Of a stretch of DNA of 64,000 bases, positions 1-11,227 are shown piece after piece. The stretch is from the NCBI GenBank assembly GCA_949987705.1, contig OX465281.1:172994516-173058515 (forward strand), written 5' to 3'. Made by a program: the position numbers and the translations under genes. Within the stretch, counting starts at the first letter, position 1; each line of letters starts with the position of its first letter. The stretch comes from Thereva unica (taxonomy: Eukaryota > Arthropoda > Insecta > Diptera > Therevidae). The notes beneath the pieces are model-generated. The model ran no database searches, had not been told where the DNA came from, and was given only the letters and a program-made list of their open reading frames with translations.

Positions 1-404
1 GACTATGTACGGTTCAAAACTTCAATTAAGATGCAAATTTAAATGAAAGATCGAAAAGTATTATTCAAATACAAATAACTCGTTTATTTTATTTTTCAAA
101 ATTCCTTGATTATAGAAAACAAAAAATCATGCCGAAAATCTATTATGCTGAAAGTCTTCAAAACGACTGACTTGCACTCTTATTCCTTTTCCCGAAAAAC
201 TCTATTCTTTTCTTACCGTTTTTTTCCTAACCGTTTTTCCTATTTCATGTACGTGACTTGTTGCACGTCTCCGTTAATATACCTATCCTTTTTTCTTATA
301 TTTATTTACTTATTTTCACTATTATCGATTGCCATCTATCGGTGATAATTAATATTGAGGTTAAAAGCTTTACTAATTGTTATACTGGTAAGTATAACAA
401 TTAA
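1..404. other. AT-rich non-coding DNA with a small hairpin
   Basis: No convincing gene. The open frames here are short and low in complexity. A perfect 13-bp inverted repeat (TAATTGTTATACT at 374-386, its complement at 391-403, spacer ggta) sits directly next to the MITE at 405 and may be a separate small palindrome or part of the MITE's target. Confidence 0.6.
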
Positions 405-805
405 TTGCTTTGTTCATTAGTTTTCAGGACTGGACAGATCAGAAGAGAATTGGACAACAAACAATTAAACGTCAAACCTTTTAGAACAACTTTAAATAGA
501 AAATCTAATGAACGCTTTCTTGTACTTTTTTGTTCTGACAATTTCCGTTGTCAAAATTTCATATACACATTTGTCAAAACTAGAAAAAAAACAACAACAA
601 AAAAATCTTGTCCAAAACAGTCCCTAAAAAAATCGAGAACAAAAAAGTGAAGCTTCGGACTATTTAGAACAACTTAATGAACACCAGACTAGAACAATTT
701 CGGATTAAAAATAACAAGTTTGTTAACTAATGAACGGCCAAAACGTGTACTTTTCTATCCTAGAATGTTTTAAATCGTTCCAGGACTGACTAATGAACAA
801 AGCAA
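405..805. mobile_element. MITE-like element with 16-bp terminal inverted repeats
   Basis: The sequence starts TTGCTTTGTTCATTAG and ends with its exact reverse complement. The next bases (a short GGACTG-type motif) are also loosely mirrored. AAT occurs immediately on both outer sides (one base overlaps the TIR start on the left), compatible with a 3-bp target duplication. No transposase-like reading frame lies inside, so it is non-autonomous. The superfamily is not identified. Confidence 0.6.
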
Positions 806-1189
806 ATATCAAGTTATTTATTATACTGTCGAAGTGACAGTTCTAGTTATTTACAATTACTAGGTCAGTAGGTTAGTGTTTTTGTTACTTTTGTTGTTAT
901 TTGTTTTGCAAATATATGTTACGTGTTTGGTGGTGTAGGTATTATTAATTTTTGTTACATGTTATTTATTTCTTGTTTTTTCTTAAAATAATGTTAGTTA
1001 TTCTGTTATTTTAGGTCACGAAGATTCCCTTGCTGATGTCGTTGCTGGGGCTGATGGACGCAACCTTCTGGAGCCCTCGGTCGTCAGATAAGTACTCTCG
1101 TGTATTTGTTGAACATTAATTTCTTTGTGTTTTATTTATATTTTAGGTGGTTCCAGGATGGAACAGACTATGAGAGTGCGATGAGAGTT

Positions 1190-1800
1190 TATTGATTCTG
1201 GTGTTGCTGAACGCGTCGCGTCGTCAACTGCGTCGGCTGCAAAATTGACTGATGCAGTTTGCATGCAAACTTCTGCAGAAGTGACTAGTTTTACAAAAGC
1301 AAGCGAGCAAATTTGACGATTCCGAACACCTGACTGCAATACCGAACGAATGATTTGCGTCTACTGCCCTGCAAATGTCGTTACCGAACGCAGCCATAGT
1401 TTGATGCGTCTGCGCATTCAAGTAATGCTGTATCGTTAAATCAAAACTTATCGGCTAGTCCGAATTTATTGCCTGATTTGTTAGTAATGATTTTAAATTT
1501 TCGTTTAGGACTTGCGACTGATACTGAGCAGGCGTTCTTCCAGATCTCACTTTCGCCAGAAGATCGTGAAGTTCACCCGCTTTTTGTGGTTCGATATAAA
1601 AATTAAATGCCCAATCCAACTTCCAACCCATTGCCGTCTATCAGATGACCAGAGTTAGCTTCAGTGTATGTTATACGTAAGCACTTTGAACAAGAGTATT
1701 GATTTTTTCCAAGCATATGTGTCTTGCTAAAAAGATCCTTTTATATGGACGATGTTGTGACTAGCACTGTTGCAACTGAGCAAGGCACCGCTCAAATACA
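1190..1800 (+). pseudogene. Decayed BEL/Pao reverse-transcriptase relic
   Basis: In broken plus-strand frames the sequence reads as eroded BEL/Pao polyprotein. Around 1510-1600 there is a TDTEQAFFQISLSPEDRE segment, matching the family's block with a catalytic Asp and an 'ADIEKAFLQI' signature. It is followed by a YQMTRVSF-like block and, near 1735-1760, an FYMDD box (the YxDD catalytic motif). Upstream (about 1205-1310) an open stretch could be gag or linker remains. There are several stops and frameshifts and no LTRs were found. It is related to, but much older than, the BEL/Pao copies at 12976 and 19208. Short exon-like pieces after TTTTAG at about 1015 and 1145 remain unexplained. Confidence 0.6.
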
Positions 1801-2345
1801 GCCGTTCTGACACGACAACTGCGCTAAGAAGGAGAAGACACCACGACAAAAAGAAGCAAAAAATAAAATGGACGCCAGAAAGTAAAAGCCGCCACAAATC
1901 GGAAATCAAGAAAGACGCCAAAAACTAGGAAGCCAGAATATTCTTAGCCAGCCTCAACAACAGTAGTGGTCCTGAGGGTGACGAGGGACAATTGTAATCT
2001 TTATTATTATATATTTTCTTTTATGTTAATGTTATAAACTATCTGTAATTTCAGTATGAATAAATTTTCATTTATATGTTATTGTATTCAACGCCTCGTT
2101 ACTTTGACCAACTACAAGCACAAATGAAAGAATAAGAAGCTGCTACTATCTACGAAGAGACTATCCCAAAGCGAGGATCTATGAATATCCGCAAATGGAA
2201 TACGAATTGCAACGTTATACGAGCACTGTTGAACGAAAGGCCACCCGAGGTACAATTTTTTGAGGTTTAATTTGCTCTGGCTCGAGCGATAATTACTCTG
2301 CAGATTTCCGTGAGGTGCTTTCTAAAATTCAATCCAAACCATCCG
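1801..2345. other. No gene seen
   Basis: A purine-rich stretch (about 1825-1930) followed by AT-rich DNA. No open frame with recognisable similarity and no clear repeat boundary. Confidence 0.5.
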
Positions 2346-2674
2346 GGGTCATTCCATATCAAATCAAACTCCGATTGTTATAATTTTTTATATTTGTTCT
2401 TCTGGTGGAAACTACTAAGAAAACACAGCAGAAGAAATTGGTGCAACTTTCAGCTTTCTATGCCAAATAGTTTTTGAAGTAGAAAAATTGTCAAAATTTG
2501 AGGATTTTCGATTTTTTGAAAATTTATAATTAAAAAAATAGAAGACCAAAAAATCTAAAATTTTGGGTTTTCCTTAGTTTTCATCATAAGAACCAACATA
2601 AAAAAATTAGGTGATTTGAAGCTCATAAGGCCCAAAATTAATTAAAAATTGGTTGATTTGATATGGAGTGACCC
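2346..2674. mobile_element. MITE with 22-bp TIRs
   Basis: It begins GGGTCATTCCATATCAAATC and ends with the reverse complement of that with one mismatch (…GATATGGAGTGACCC). The 329-bp interior is AT-rich and non-coding, the structure of a non-autonomous DNA transposon. No unambiguous target duplication was seen. Confidence 0.7.
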
Positions 2675-2763
2675 AATAATCAAAGAGGAAGCAGATTGAA
2701 ACTACTTTTGAAAATTGGCTGTTTAGTGACGTTCGGTTACGAATTCTTTGTGGAGCTTTATAT

Positions 2764-3206
2764 GGGCACTTTCGAGAATTCACCAGTGGTAGCTACCTTT
2801 TTGGCTGATCAGGGTTAGTGTGGTTAGTTTTTACCGACTGATAGATGTGGTTAAGTGGTTAATTTTCGAACGAAAATTTGACATTTGTGTTTTTTTTTTC
2901 ATGTACAAGATTTTTTTAAAAATATCTACAAATTTACTGCTCCATTTATATCACACATCATAGAAAATACCCACTCTAAAAATCCGAAATCTAAAAACTA
3001 TCGTAACGTCAAAAAAATAAATATTTTTCAAACTACCACTTCAACCATCACACGAATATGGTTCCTATGGTGAGACTGCGGTTACTTTACCGGTGAATAT
3101 TCGAACATGGTGAGAGGTAACTTATGGTAAGTGATCAATATTCGAACATGGTAAATTAGCTGCTGGTTCAACCGGTAGCTACCATGGTGAATTTTCGAAA
3201 GTGCCC
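2764..3206. mobile_element. MITE flanked by TAT
   Basis: The left end GGGCACTTTCGA...TTCACCA...GGTAGCTACC (2764-2797) is mirrored at the right end (GGTAGCTACCATGGTGAA...TCGAAAGTGCCC, 3173-3206). TAT is present on both sides (2761-2763 and 3207-3209). The interior repeats the sub-motif ATATTCGAACATGGT twice (about 3098 and 3137). No protein is encoded. Confidence 0.7.
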
Positions 3207-3418
3207 TATGTTACAATATATAAATTTTTTTAAATAAACGCACGAGAAAAATTTTTCGATAATTTATATAGCAATAATTTCTACAATACACAATTAAAAC
3301 CAAATATTTATTCCTTTTTACTTTTTTCACTATTTTCTTGCACAAACTGCCTCACAAACACAAACTTCATATTTCTTAATTTCATTAAAGATTTACAAGT
3401 AGAAAACGAAACACTCAC

Positions 3419-3541
3419 AATTGCAATGAAAATTGTCAATAATATCTCCCCAAAAATAGTTATCAGTGTTATCAGAAAAAGCCGGGCTACATCACTGCTG
3501 AGGACCTGCGACATTTCTGAGAACGTCTTTACAAGATGCAG
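3419..3541 (-). CDS. Candidate internal exon encoding a transmembrane segment
   Basis: On the minus strand a TTTTTTCCAG acceptor precedes 3541 and a GTGAGTGT donor follows 3419, bounding exactly 123 nt (41 codons, phase 0 at both ends) with no stop. The translation has a polar start followed by about 20 hydrophobic residues (FLITLITIFGEILLTIF). The pattern of a short helix leading into a membrane segment is reminiscent of insect chemoreceptors of the gustatory-receptor type, but that is a weak impression and not an identification. No neighbouring exons were recognised on either side. It could equally be an orphan pseudo-exon. Confidence 0.25.
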
Positions 3542-3544
3542 CTG

Positions 3545-4668
3545 GAAAAAATACGAAATTATATGTTTTGATACCAATGTTTTTTTTTTGTAGATAAAAG
3601 ATATAATTTTTTATATACCATAATCCTTCTAGTTTTTATCATTTGGATAATATTTACTGAAAAAACACACAAATTTGAAAATTTTGGAAAATTTTGGACG
3701 TACGCTTTCTAGGTACAAAAACTTAAAAACTATTTCTGTCAACAAAACACAAAATGGTTAACTTTGACTAAAAAAAAATATAGTTTAAAAAAAACTTAAA
3801 AAAACGCCTTTAGTTTAAAATTAACTTAAAGGTAAAAAATAATCTTGAATGTAAAGTTTTTATTTCTCCATCCAGTATATGGAAACAACTTACCTTTTGA
3901 AATGTAAAAAAGCGTTGGGCGCTAGCCAAAAGTTTCGGTATGTGATTTCAAAATATAGCAGGGGATTTTCTTAGGCCGAAAACTTAATCCCTATAGTCGA
4001 AAAAAATCGTGTGAACACTTTTTTATTATTCCAATCTGGGGCTTGAAGAGCTCTATCTAAATATTTAGGTTCTCCAAAGTAAATCTTGACTTACTAGTTG
4101 AAGCCTTTTTATTTTGGGTTTGATTTTCGTGTTATTTAGTTTTTAAGGTCTACAATTGGAATGAAATTATAAGATGGAGACCGATGACCTGCAACAGATC
4201 ATAGAGGTCGCCATAATGAACCGACTACAAATGAAACCTCTGTGCTAGTAGAAATTAACCATGGGATAACCACATAACCATGTGATAACCAAAACATAAT
4301 CGTTCGTAGAGAGGATTACAAAATACAATGAATTACAGAGACTCACGTATAAATATGATACACTGAAATATCCCTGGTCAAGTCAGATATAATTTTACAG
4401 TCTACGCGAATAAAATGTTGTCAGTGCGCGATATTGTTCTTTCAATTGGCGGAAATACTAAGCATCATAATGGTTTTGCCATCTCCACAAATAATCGATG
4501 TGTCTGAAGATAATTAAAATAGAGAACATGGAAAACACAATGAACCAAAGTAAAACAATGAACAAAAAGAAGTCTATCAACTCATCATCAACAGTGTCAA
4601 TCAGAGGCGGTTCGTAAGGTTCAGGATAAGGAAGCAATACGCAAGGCGAACAATAAATGTAAACGGCT
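3545..4668. other. No gene seen
   Basis: AT-rich DNA with many in-frame stops. The direct repeat CCATGGGATAACC / CCATGTGATAACC occurs near 4260-4290. No motif allows annotation. Confidence 0.5.
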
Positions 4669-5024
4669 TTAAGGGCCTACTACACTGAATCCGGCGATTA
4701 TAGGGTGTTACGCGCCCCCAAATTGTGAGAAAACTAGCCATTCGAATGACAAAATTAAATTGCATATTCTTAAAAAAATGTATATCTAGCGATTAATGGT
4801 GGAAAATTTAAAATTTTTTATCTGGTTTATTAGTAATAGTACTTCAAAGTTGGTCATCTGCGCACCCAAAATTCTCCTACAAATTTTCGAAAATCTTAAA
4901 TTTTTTTACGTGACAACGTCTATTAAACGATGAACGCCGGCTGTATGCACGAAAAAGGATGACTCATTGTCCCGATACGCTCGAGCCAAACATTGATGAA
5001 ATGATTGCATACTTTTATGAATAA

Positions 5025-5165
5025 AATTGAATCATTTGTATTAAATTATTATTATTTTGTATGGATACAAAAAATAGTGAAATGAAATATTCATTTTGAT
5101 TGATAAATTAGCTTTTATTTGCACTAATGAATTCAAATATGTAATTTAATATAAATGATTCAATT
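5025..5165. repeat. 24-bp inverted repeat (hairpin), nested
   Basis: AATTGAATCATTTGTATTAA and following bases (5025-5048) pair with 5142-5165 with one mismatch. The 93-bp loop is AT-rich. It is probably a tiny MITE or remnant inside the 4673-6728 element. Confidence 0.5.
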
Positions 5166-5666
5166 GAGGTTTTATAAACTAGAATCAATTATTAGCTATT
5201 AATGGTGGAATATTTTATATTTTAGTCATCTTCCGTAAGAAAACAATGTTTTAAACAATTTCCACACATTTTGAGACCAAAAATTTTATGTAATTTCTTC
5301 CAATTTAGTTCATCAGCTTTCCACTTAAAGAAACCCTTGTCGCTAGTACATACATATCATATATAATTGTATAAAGCATTCGCGTACGAAATCTCGTTTG
5401 TGTTGAGTAAAGCAATGCTTCTAACATGGAGAGGAAACTTGAAGCGCTGTTTTTGTTGCGCGCATTGCTGAAAGCTTTTCCGAAAGAAATTTCTTAAATC
5501 TGAGGGATAATCGGGTTTGATGAAATTTGAAAACTTTTAAATATTTTGCTTTTTTACGATTTTGTGGAAATTAGGATGCTGGAAATTTTGCTTTTATAGA
5601 GGGCGGGAGGGGTGTTTATTGTCTTTGCAATATGTTTGAATAGCAGAAAATGTTAAGACTACCTCG

Positions 5667-5911
5667 GCCGTGCAAAGGCGAAATGACCGATATGCAAAAA
5701 CCTCGATTCGAGAAAAACGAGATCAAAAATTTCAAAATACATGAAACCGAAGCAAATAAAGTGAGCATTTACTTTGATAACTTTTAATTAAAAAGGACAA
5801 TCAGTCTGAAATTTTTTTTAAGGATAGATATGAATATTTCATATAAAAAAACCGTACAAAGCCATTTTGACTTATAATGCATATATGTAGGTCATTTGTC
5901 CTTTGCACGGC
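5667..5911. mobile_element. 245-bp MITE nested in the TTAA element
   Basis: The termini GCCGTGCAAAGGCGAAATGA and its near-perfect complement (…TCATTTGTCCTTTGCACGGC, one mismatch) define the ends. There is no coding capacity. No clear target duplication was seen. Confidence 0.6.
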
Positions 5912-6728
5912 AGACCTGTGTGCAATAATTAATTTTATGATATCCTTTTTTTGCTATTAATTTTGCTATCAATAAAACATTTTTAAAGTGGGCGATTTGC
6001 AAATCGAAAGGGCGTTTTTATTTGATTCAATTTTAGAACATTTATGAAAAATTTTGTGGAAATATAATTTTTTATAACTAGAAAAAATTAATTTTATTGG
6101 ACTTTCGGGATTTTCAGGTACCAGGTCCGGTAACATCAGGATGTAGGATGTTTTTCTGATTGTTTAGAAAAGAGGGTGTAATACAATTAAAAATACCTGC
6201 AAGTTACAATTATTTGAGGTCTTGTTAGTACTTAAATGTGATTCCTCAGTTTTTAGAGTTCAGTAATAATCCAAAACAAGCAAAAACAAATTTTGAAATA
6301 AAATCAGAAATTTTCAAGACTCACACCTTGGAAGAAATTTTCATATGAGTATACCTTGTTGCAACATTCACAAAACTTTAGTTCATTCATCCCGTACCCC
6401 GGCTCTAAATTCCAACCGGCAACATCACAGAAAGTTTTCCATGAAGATGTTTACTTCGGTTCGGTGCATTCATAAATTAAATTGCGCGCGTATGCTGCCG
6501 AAAGGCCTGTCGTGGGAAAAGCTTCCCCCCTTCGGTAATCGTGTGAGCACTGGGAGCAGTGCAATTGCAAGAAGTGGGGATATTTGATTGGACTAGTGAG
6601 GTTTTTGTTTTTGTTTTTTGACTGGGTTAGTACAACTTTGTGAATGGATCTTTTTTTAAGCTTTCTTTAAGATTTTGTTGTTGTAGCGAAATTTTATGTT
6701 GAACTTCGTGACTGAGTGTAGTAGGGCC

Positions 6729-7100
6729 TTAACTAAAAAATTGAAAAATAATGTATAGTGGAGTCAGATAAGCAAAACATAAGGAATTGTTTCCACTCTC
6801 AAAAATTTTTTTGGAACATGCACTTTATGATAGTGAACAAGAAAAATTTTTAAACTTGATAAAGTGAAAAAAAAAATCGAATCGAAAATCGTGAATTGTT
6901 GCGTAGCATAGAGGAAACATCAAGAAAATAGGCCATTCTAGCGAATGCGGGGTGGACATTTTGACATTTCTGGGGATATAATCAGTTTTTATTTATTGAA
7001 TTATTTGTACGTTTCAATAAATTTAAATTAATGTGAATTCATGCTCATGTCCGCCACCTCTGTTTTCGTTTCATTTTCCTTACAATTTCATTAAGATATA
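6729..7100. other. No gene seen
   Basis: AT-rich spacer between two inverted-repeat elements. Confidence 0.5.
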
Positions 7101-8036
7101 TGGGTGATTGTCATGAAATGGGGGTAGTGGCTGGCTGGCCGTTGTTCTCTAGCTACAACGCCTCAAACAAATTTTTTCTGGGGTGAAAATCTCCATCCAG
7201 TAATAAAACATTCTCTCCTTCATCGCCTCCCGCGGCAAGCACTCTTGAACAAAATGGCGGCCCTTCGACCACCGAAAATGTCGCCTCCGTAACCTGTCCA
7301 TTTTCCGCTTTTACGTCACGGCACTACGTTTACGGAAAAACAGTGCATTATTGCCGCGCGCCTAGGGTCTCAAACGATAGCAGCAGTGTTCCGAAACTGA
7401 TCACCGGTATGTATTACGCGGGCGGATACCTGCTTAGTTAGATGTCAGTGTTTACATTCTGACTGTTGTTTGTTGCAAATTTCAATAAAAACTATAAGAA
7501 TAGCGCACACGCAACGACAAATTGGTTGTCAAGTGGCACTAAGTAGTGAAAACGAATCGTCACAAGTTTCTTTATGAATGTTTATCCTCGCCGGACGTTT
7601 AGACTGTGAACAATTTATAAACAAGAGAGCAACCCTCAAGAAAATTATCGAAGAAAAAAAAACTGTCGCCTCCGTAATGTGTGTTTTCGTTGTGATATGT
7701 GTTGCAAATCTCTTTTAACTCGGTTCGGTATATTTGTTTGCATTTGTAGAGCAAGCAAATTTTCGGAAAAATTGTTTGCTCTCATTGATCATGAAAGCGA
7801 CGGATTTTTCGATGAAATGTCGCTACCGTAATTGTCGCCTCCGAAGCCATATAATTTCGGCTTTTCGATATAAACTTCTCACTGTCTATACCTCGTGTGT
7901 ATTTATGTGGAAATATACAGAAAGTACTTCAAAATAATGTTGAAAACACATGAGAAAATTTTTTTTCAGCACTTTTTTTTTTGTTCACAAATTTTTGTTC
8001 AAATCTCAAAAACTCCCATTTCATGACAATCACCCA
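7101..8036. mobile_element. 936-bp inverted-repeat element with repeated GTCGCCTCCG motif
   Basis: It starts TGGGTGATTGTCATGAAATG and ends with the exact reverse complement (22-bp match including two further bases). The flanks are palindromic AT dinucleotides (GATATA left, TATAAA right), so the target duplication is TA or TATA. Inside, GTCGCCTCCG followed by (T/A)A occurs at 7280, 7665 and 7834, and a variant GTCGCTACCG at 7819. No transposase frame was found. Confidence 0.6.
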
Positions 8037-8113
8037 TATAAAGCTCGAAATTATAATTTCCTCGTCGGCATCCTCTTGATGCAATTAAAACGAGCTTTTG
8101 ATAAACCAACAAA

Positions 8114-9376
8114 TAGTCCAATCAATCTACGCAAATCCATCTATTGCCAACCGGAAACAAAAAATATGGTCATATAAAAAAAATTCTAAAAAATATAGCG
8201 TTTTCTTTTTTTGAATTTGGAATGGCGAACCTAGCCTCAAAATCTCGGAAAGTGTAAGAAACGCTTTTTAGTGAATAAAAGAAAAACTTGACCTCGGATC
8301 AAAAAAAAATCAAATTATAAAGTTGTAGCTATTCAAATTATCTTTCGATTGATATTAAGTTATCGGTTATAGAAAAAAATGGAAAAAACTTTCGAAAATC
8401 ACGTTTTTTAATTTGTTAGCTTTTTTTTAACACCACTTGCATATTTGTCATTTGGTACAAATATTGCTAGCTGAAAAAATTGTGTAATTTCTGTTGCGAA
8501 ATATTGAACAGTTTCCTTGAAATTTCACTTTTTGCAAAAAAGGCGTTCTTGTAAAAACGCTCCTCTTGGTCCATGGATTTTGCTGGATCAACGTTCGAGA
8601 GCTTAAACTTTTCTTCAAACCTTGTACTATCAGGTACAAGTAAAAATAGTGGATTTTAAAAGCGTGCAATGCTCAAAATGGTCCCCAAAAACGTATTAAT
8701 AATGAAAAAACAGACTCAGAAAGTCAGTTTTTTCCACCAAACATATGTTTTTTTCATTATTAATACATTTTGGGGGCCATTTTGAGCATTGCACGCTTTT
8801 TAAATCCACTATTTTTTACTTGTACATGATAGTACAAGGTTTGAAGAAAAGTTTAAGCTCTCGAACGTTGATCCAGCAAAATCCATGGACCAAGAGGAGC
8901 GTTTTTACAAGAACGCCTTTTTTTGCAAAAGTGAAATTTCAAGGAAACTGTTCAATATTTCGCAACAAAAATTACACCGTTTTTTCAGCTAGCAAGAAGC
9001 AATATTTGTTCCAAATAACAAATATGTAAGTGATGTTAAACAAAAGTTAATAACAAATTAAAAAAACGTGATTTTCGACAGTTTTTCCCATTTTTCTTTA
9101 TATTTTGTGCCCTAACCTATAACTCAATATACATCAATCGAAAGATAATTTGAATAGCTACATATTTATAATTTGATTTTTTTCGATCCGAGGTCACGTT
9201 TTTTCTTTTATTCACTAAAAACCGTTTTTTCCAGTTTCCAGAATTTTTTGGTTAGGTTCGCCATCCCAAATTCCGAAAAAAAGACGTTAACTTCTTTAGA
9301 TTTTTTTCCTATATGACCTTATTTTTTGTTTTCTGTTGGCAATTACTAGATGGATTTGCGTAGATTGATTGGACTA
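8114..9376. mobile_element. Foldback element, ~600-bp arms
   Basis: The left arm (8114-8711) and right arm (about 8747-9376) are imperfect reverse complements. The outer ends read TAGTCCAATCAATCTACGCA and its complement, and the inner ends are AATGAAAAAAC/GTTTTTTTTCATT around a ~35-bp loop. Because the arms mirror each other, the same spurious peptide can be read outward from both. A ~60-bp stretch of the arm (8573-8640) reappears in degenerate form at about 33105-33165, directly beyond the 3' tail of LINE A, suggesting LINE A landed in or beside DNA of the same family. Confidence 0.7.
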
Positions 9377-11227
9377 CTAACATAAGTAACGAAGCCTCCA
9401 CCTTATCTTTTGATACTATTTCCGAACAAATCTCGGGATTTTTGTCGTCCAATCCTAAGTGTGAAATCAACGTTGCGGGTGATTTCAATGTTCACAACGT
9501 TAAATGGCTGACTTACTCAAATGGTACCAGTATTTCTGTCAAGGACGTCGAGCTCTTTGCAGACATCAATAACTTGCATCAAATTGTGGATCATCCCACA
9601 AGAGTCCCTGATGTTGCTGATCAAGGAAAATATCTCCTTGAGCTTCCCGAGTGAATCGCTCCGTTTAGAGTACATACAACAAAAAAATTCTTGTAAAACC
9701 GCCATCAAGAAAGTCAAAACCTTATTTACCAATAAATTGAGAAGTAAATTCCTAAATGCAACCCTCGGTAGCAAAAACTTCTGGTCCTTGGTAAGTTCCA
9801 TCAAGAAGAATTTTACTACAGCTTCAACCCCTTTATTCACAATGAGAGTAATAACAGACAGCAAATCCAAAGCCAATTTATTAGCATCTATGTTCGCTTC
9901 GAATTCTTCTTTTCCCAAAACTGATGTGTTACCCCTGTTTCCGAGCGTAACGTCCATTCAGTGGACAGGGTTGTTTTTCAGGACTCGCGAGGTGTACAGG
10001 TGCCTGAAAGAGCTCGATGCCAACAAATCCACTGGACCCGATAATATACCCCCTATCGTCTTAAAGCAATGCGCCTCACCTTTGGCTAAACCTCTGCGCA
10101 AATTATTTTCCCTGTCATATTTTTCCGGAGTTTATCCCGACTCTTGGAAACTTGCCCATGTTCAGCCCATACCGAAAAAGGTGATTCCAGCCTTCCCTCC
10201 AATTACCGCCCAATAGCAATTACTTCTATTCTCTCCAAAACCATGGAGACGATAATCAACAAAAAGCTTATGGGATATCTAGAATCCAACCTACTCATAA
10301 ACGACAGACAGTATGGCTTCCGACAAAAAAGATCCACTGGCGATCTTTTCGTCTGTCTTACAGAACACCTCAGCCGTAGTCTGCATGGATCCGGTGAGTC
10401 TAGTCTGGTTGCTCTAAATATCTCCAAGGCTTTCGATAGAGTTTGGCACTCAGCCCTGTTAGCTAAACTCAAAGCTATTGGAGTTAACTCACTTCTACAG
10501 AAGTGGACTGAGAGTTTCCTTTCTGACCGTTCAATCAAAGTAGTATTGGATGGCGTCAGATCCGCATCCCACCCGATCTCTGCGGGGGTCCCCCAGGGGT
10601 CAATTTTATCACCGGCCCCATTTCTCATATTTATAAATGACCTTCTTTCAATCCCCTCCAACCCACTTCTCAGCTTCCCTGACGACGGTACTCTACGTTC
10701 CTCGTACAGCTTCGATACAAGACAGACTCATGCCAGATCCTGTCTTGATGATCGCGAACTAATGTCCGACTCTATTAATAACGACATTGAACTCATTCTA
10801 GAGTGGGGAGAGAAGAATCGTGTTGAATTCAACCCCGCAAAAACCAAGTACTGTCTTATCTCCAAAAAGAAGTTCAGCACCTCTCCACCCTTGAAAGTGG
10901 ATAAAGTTCAACTAATGGCCGACCCATCCTTACACATCTTAGGCGTGACATTATCCAAAGACTTGCGATGGAATGACCATATATTCCAAATCGCCAAACA
11001 AGCATCCCAGTGCTTGGGATTTCTTAAGAGGTGCAAGTTCTTCCTCCAGACATCGGCCCGTGCTGTTATTTATAAATCCTACATTCGGCCTCTTCTCGAA
11101 TATAACTCCCTCGTTTGGGGCGGCGCTCCAATAACCACCTTGGCATGGTTAGATAAGGTACAAAAAAGGGCACTCAAGTTAATTGATGACGACACCGCCC
11201 ACGGCTCGCCTGAACCCAGACTAACCC

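Larger units (their letters stand above)
4673..6728. mobile_element. TTAA-flanked 2.06-kb inverted-repeat element
   Basis: GGGCCTACTACACT at 4673-4686 is exactly mirrored by AGTGTAGTAGGGCC at 6715-6728, and TTAA lies immediately outside both ends (4669-4672, 6729-6732). TTAA duplication is the signature of piggyBac-type insertion, although the GGGCC terminus is also compatible with PIF/Harbinger with a TTA site. No transposase is encoded. Two smaller inverted-repeat structures sit inside (5025-5165, 5667-5911), so it has itself been a target. An ATTAATGGTGGAA segment occurs twice (about 4793 and 5197). Confidence 0.6.

Noticed and set aside
106..650. Small plus-strand open frames at the window start
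   Set aside because: They are Phe/Tyr- and Lys-rich by composition, one runs through the MITE, and neither has domain or splice support.
8448..9029. Matching open frames on opposite strands near 8.4-9.0 kb
   Set aside because: They are mirror images produced by the foldback arms and have no domain features.
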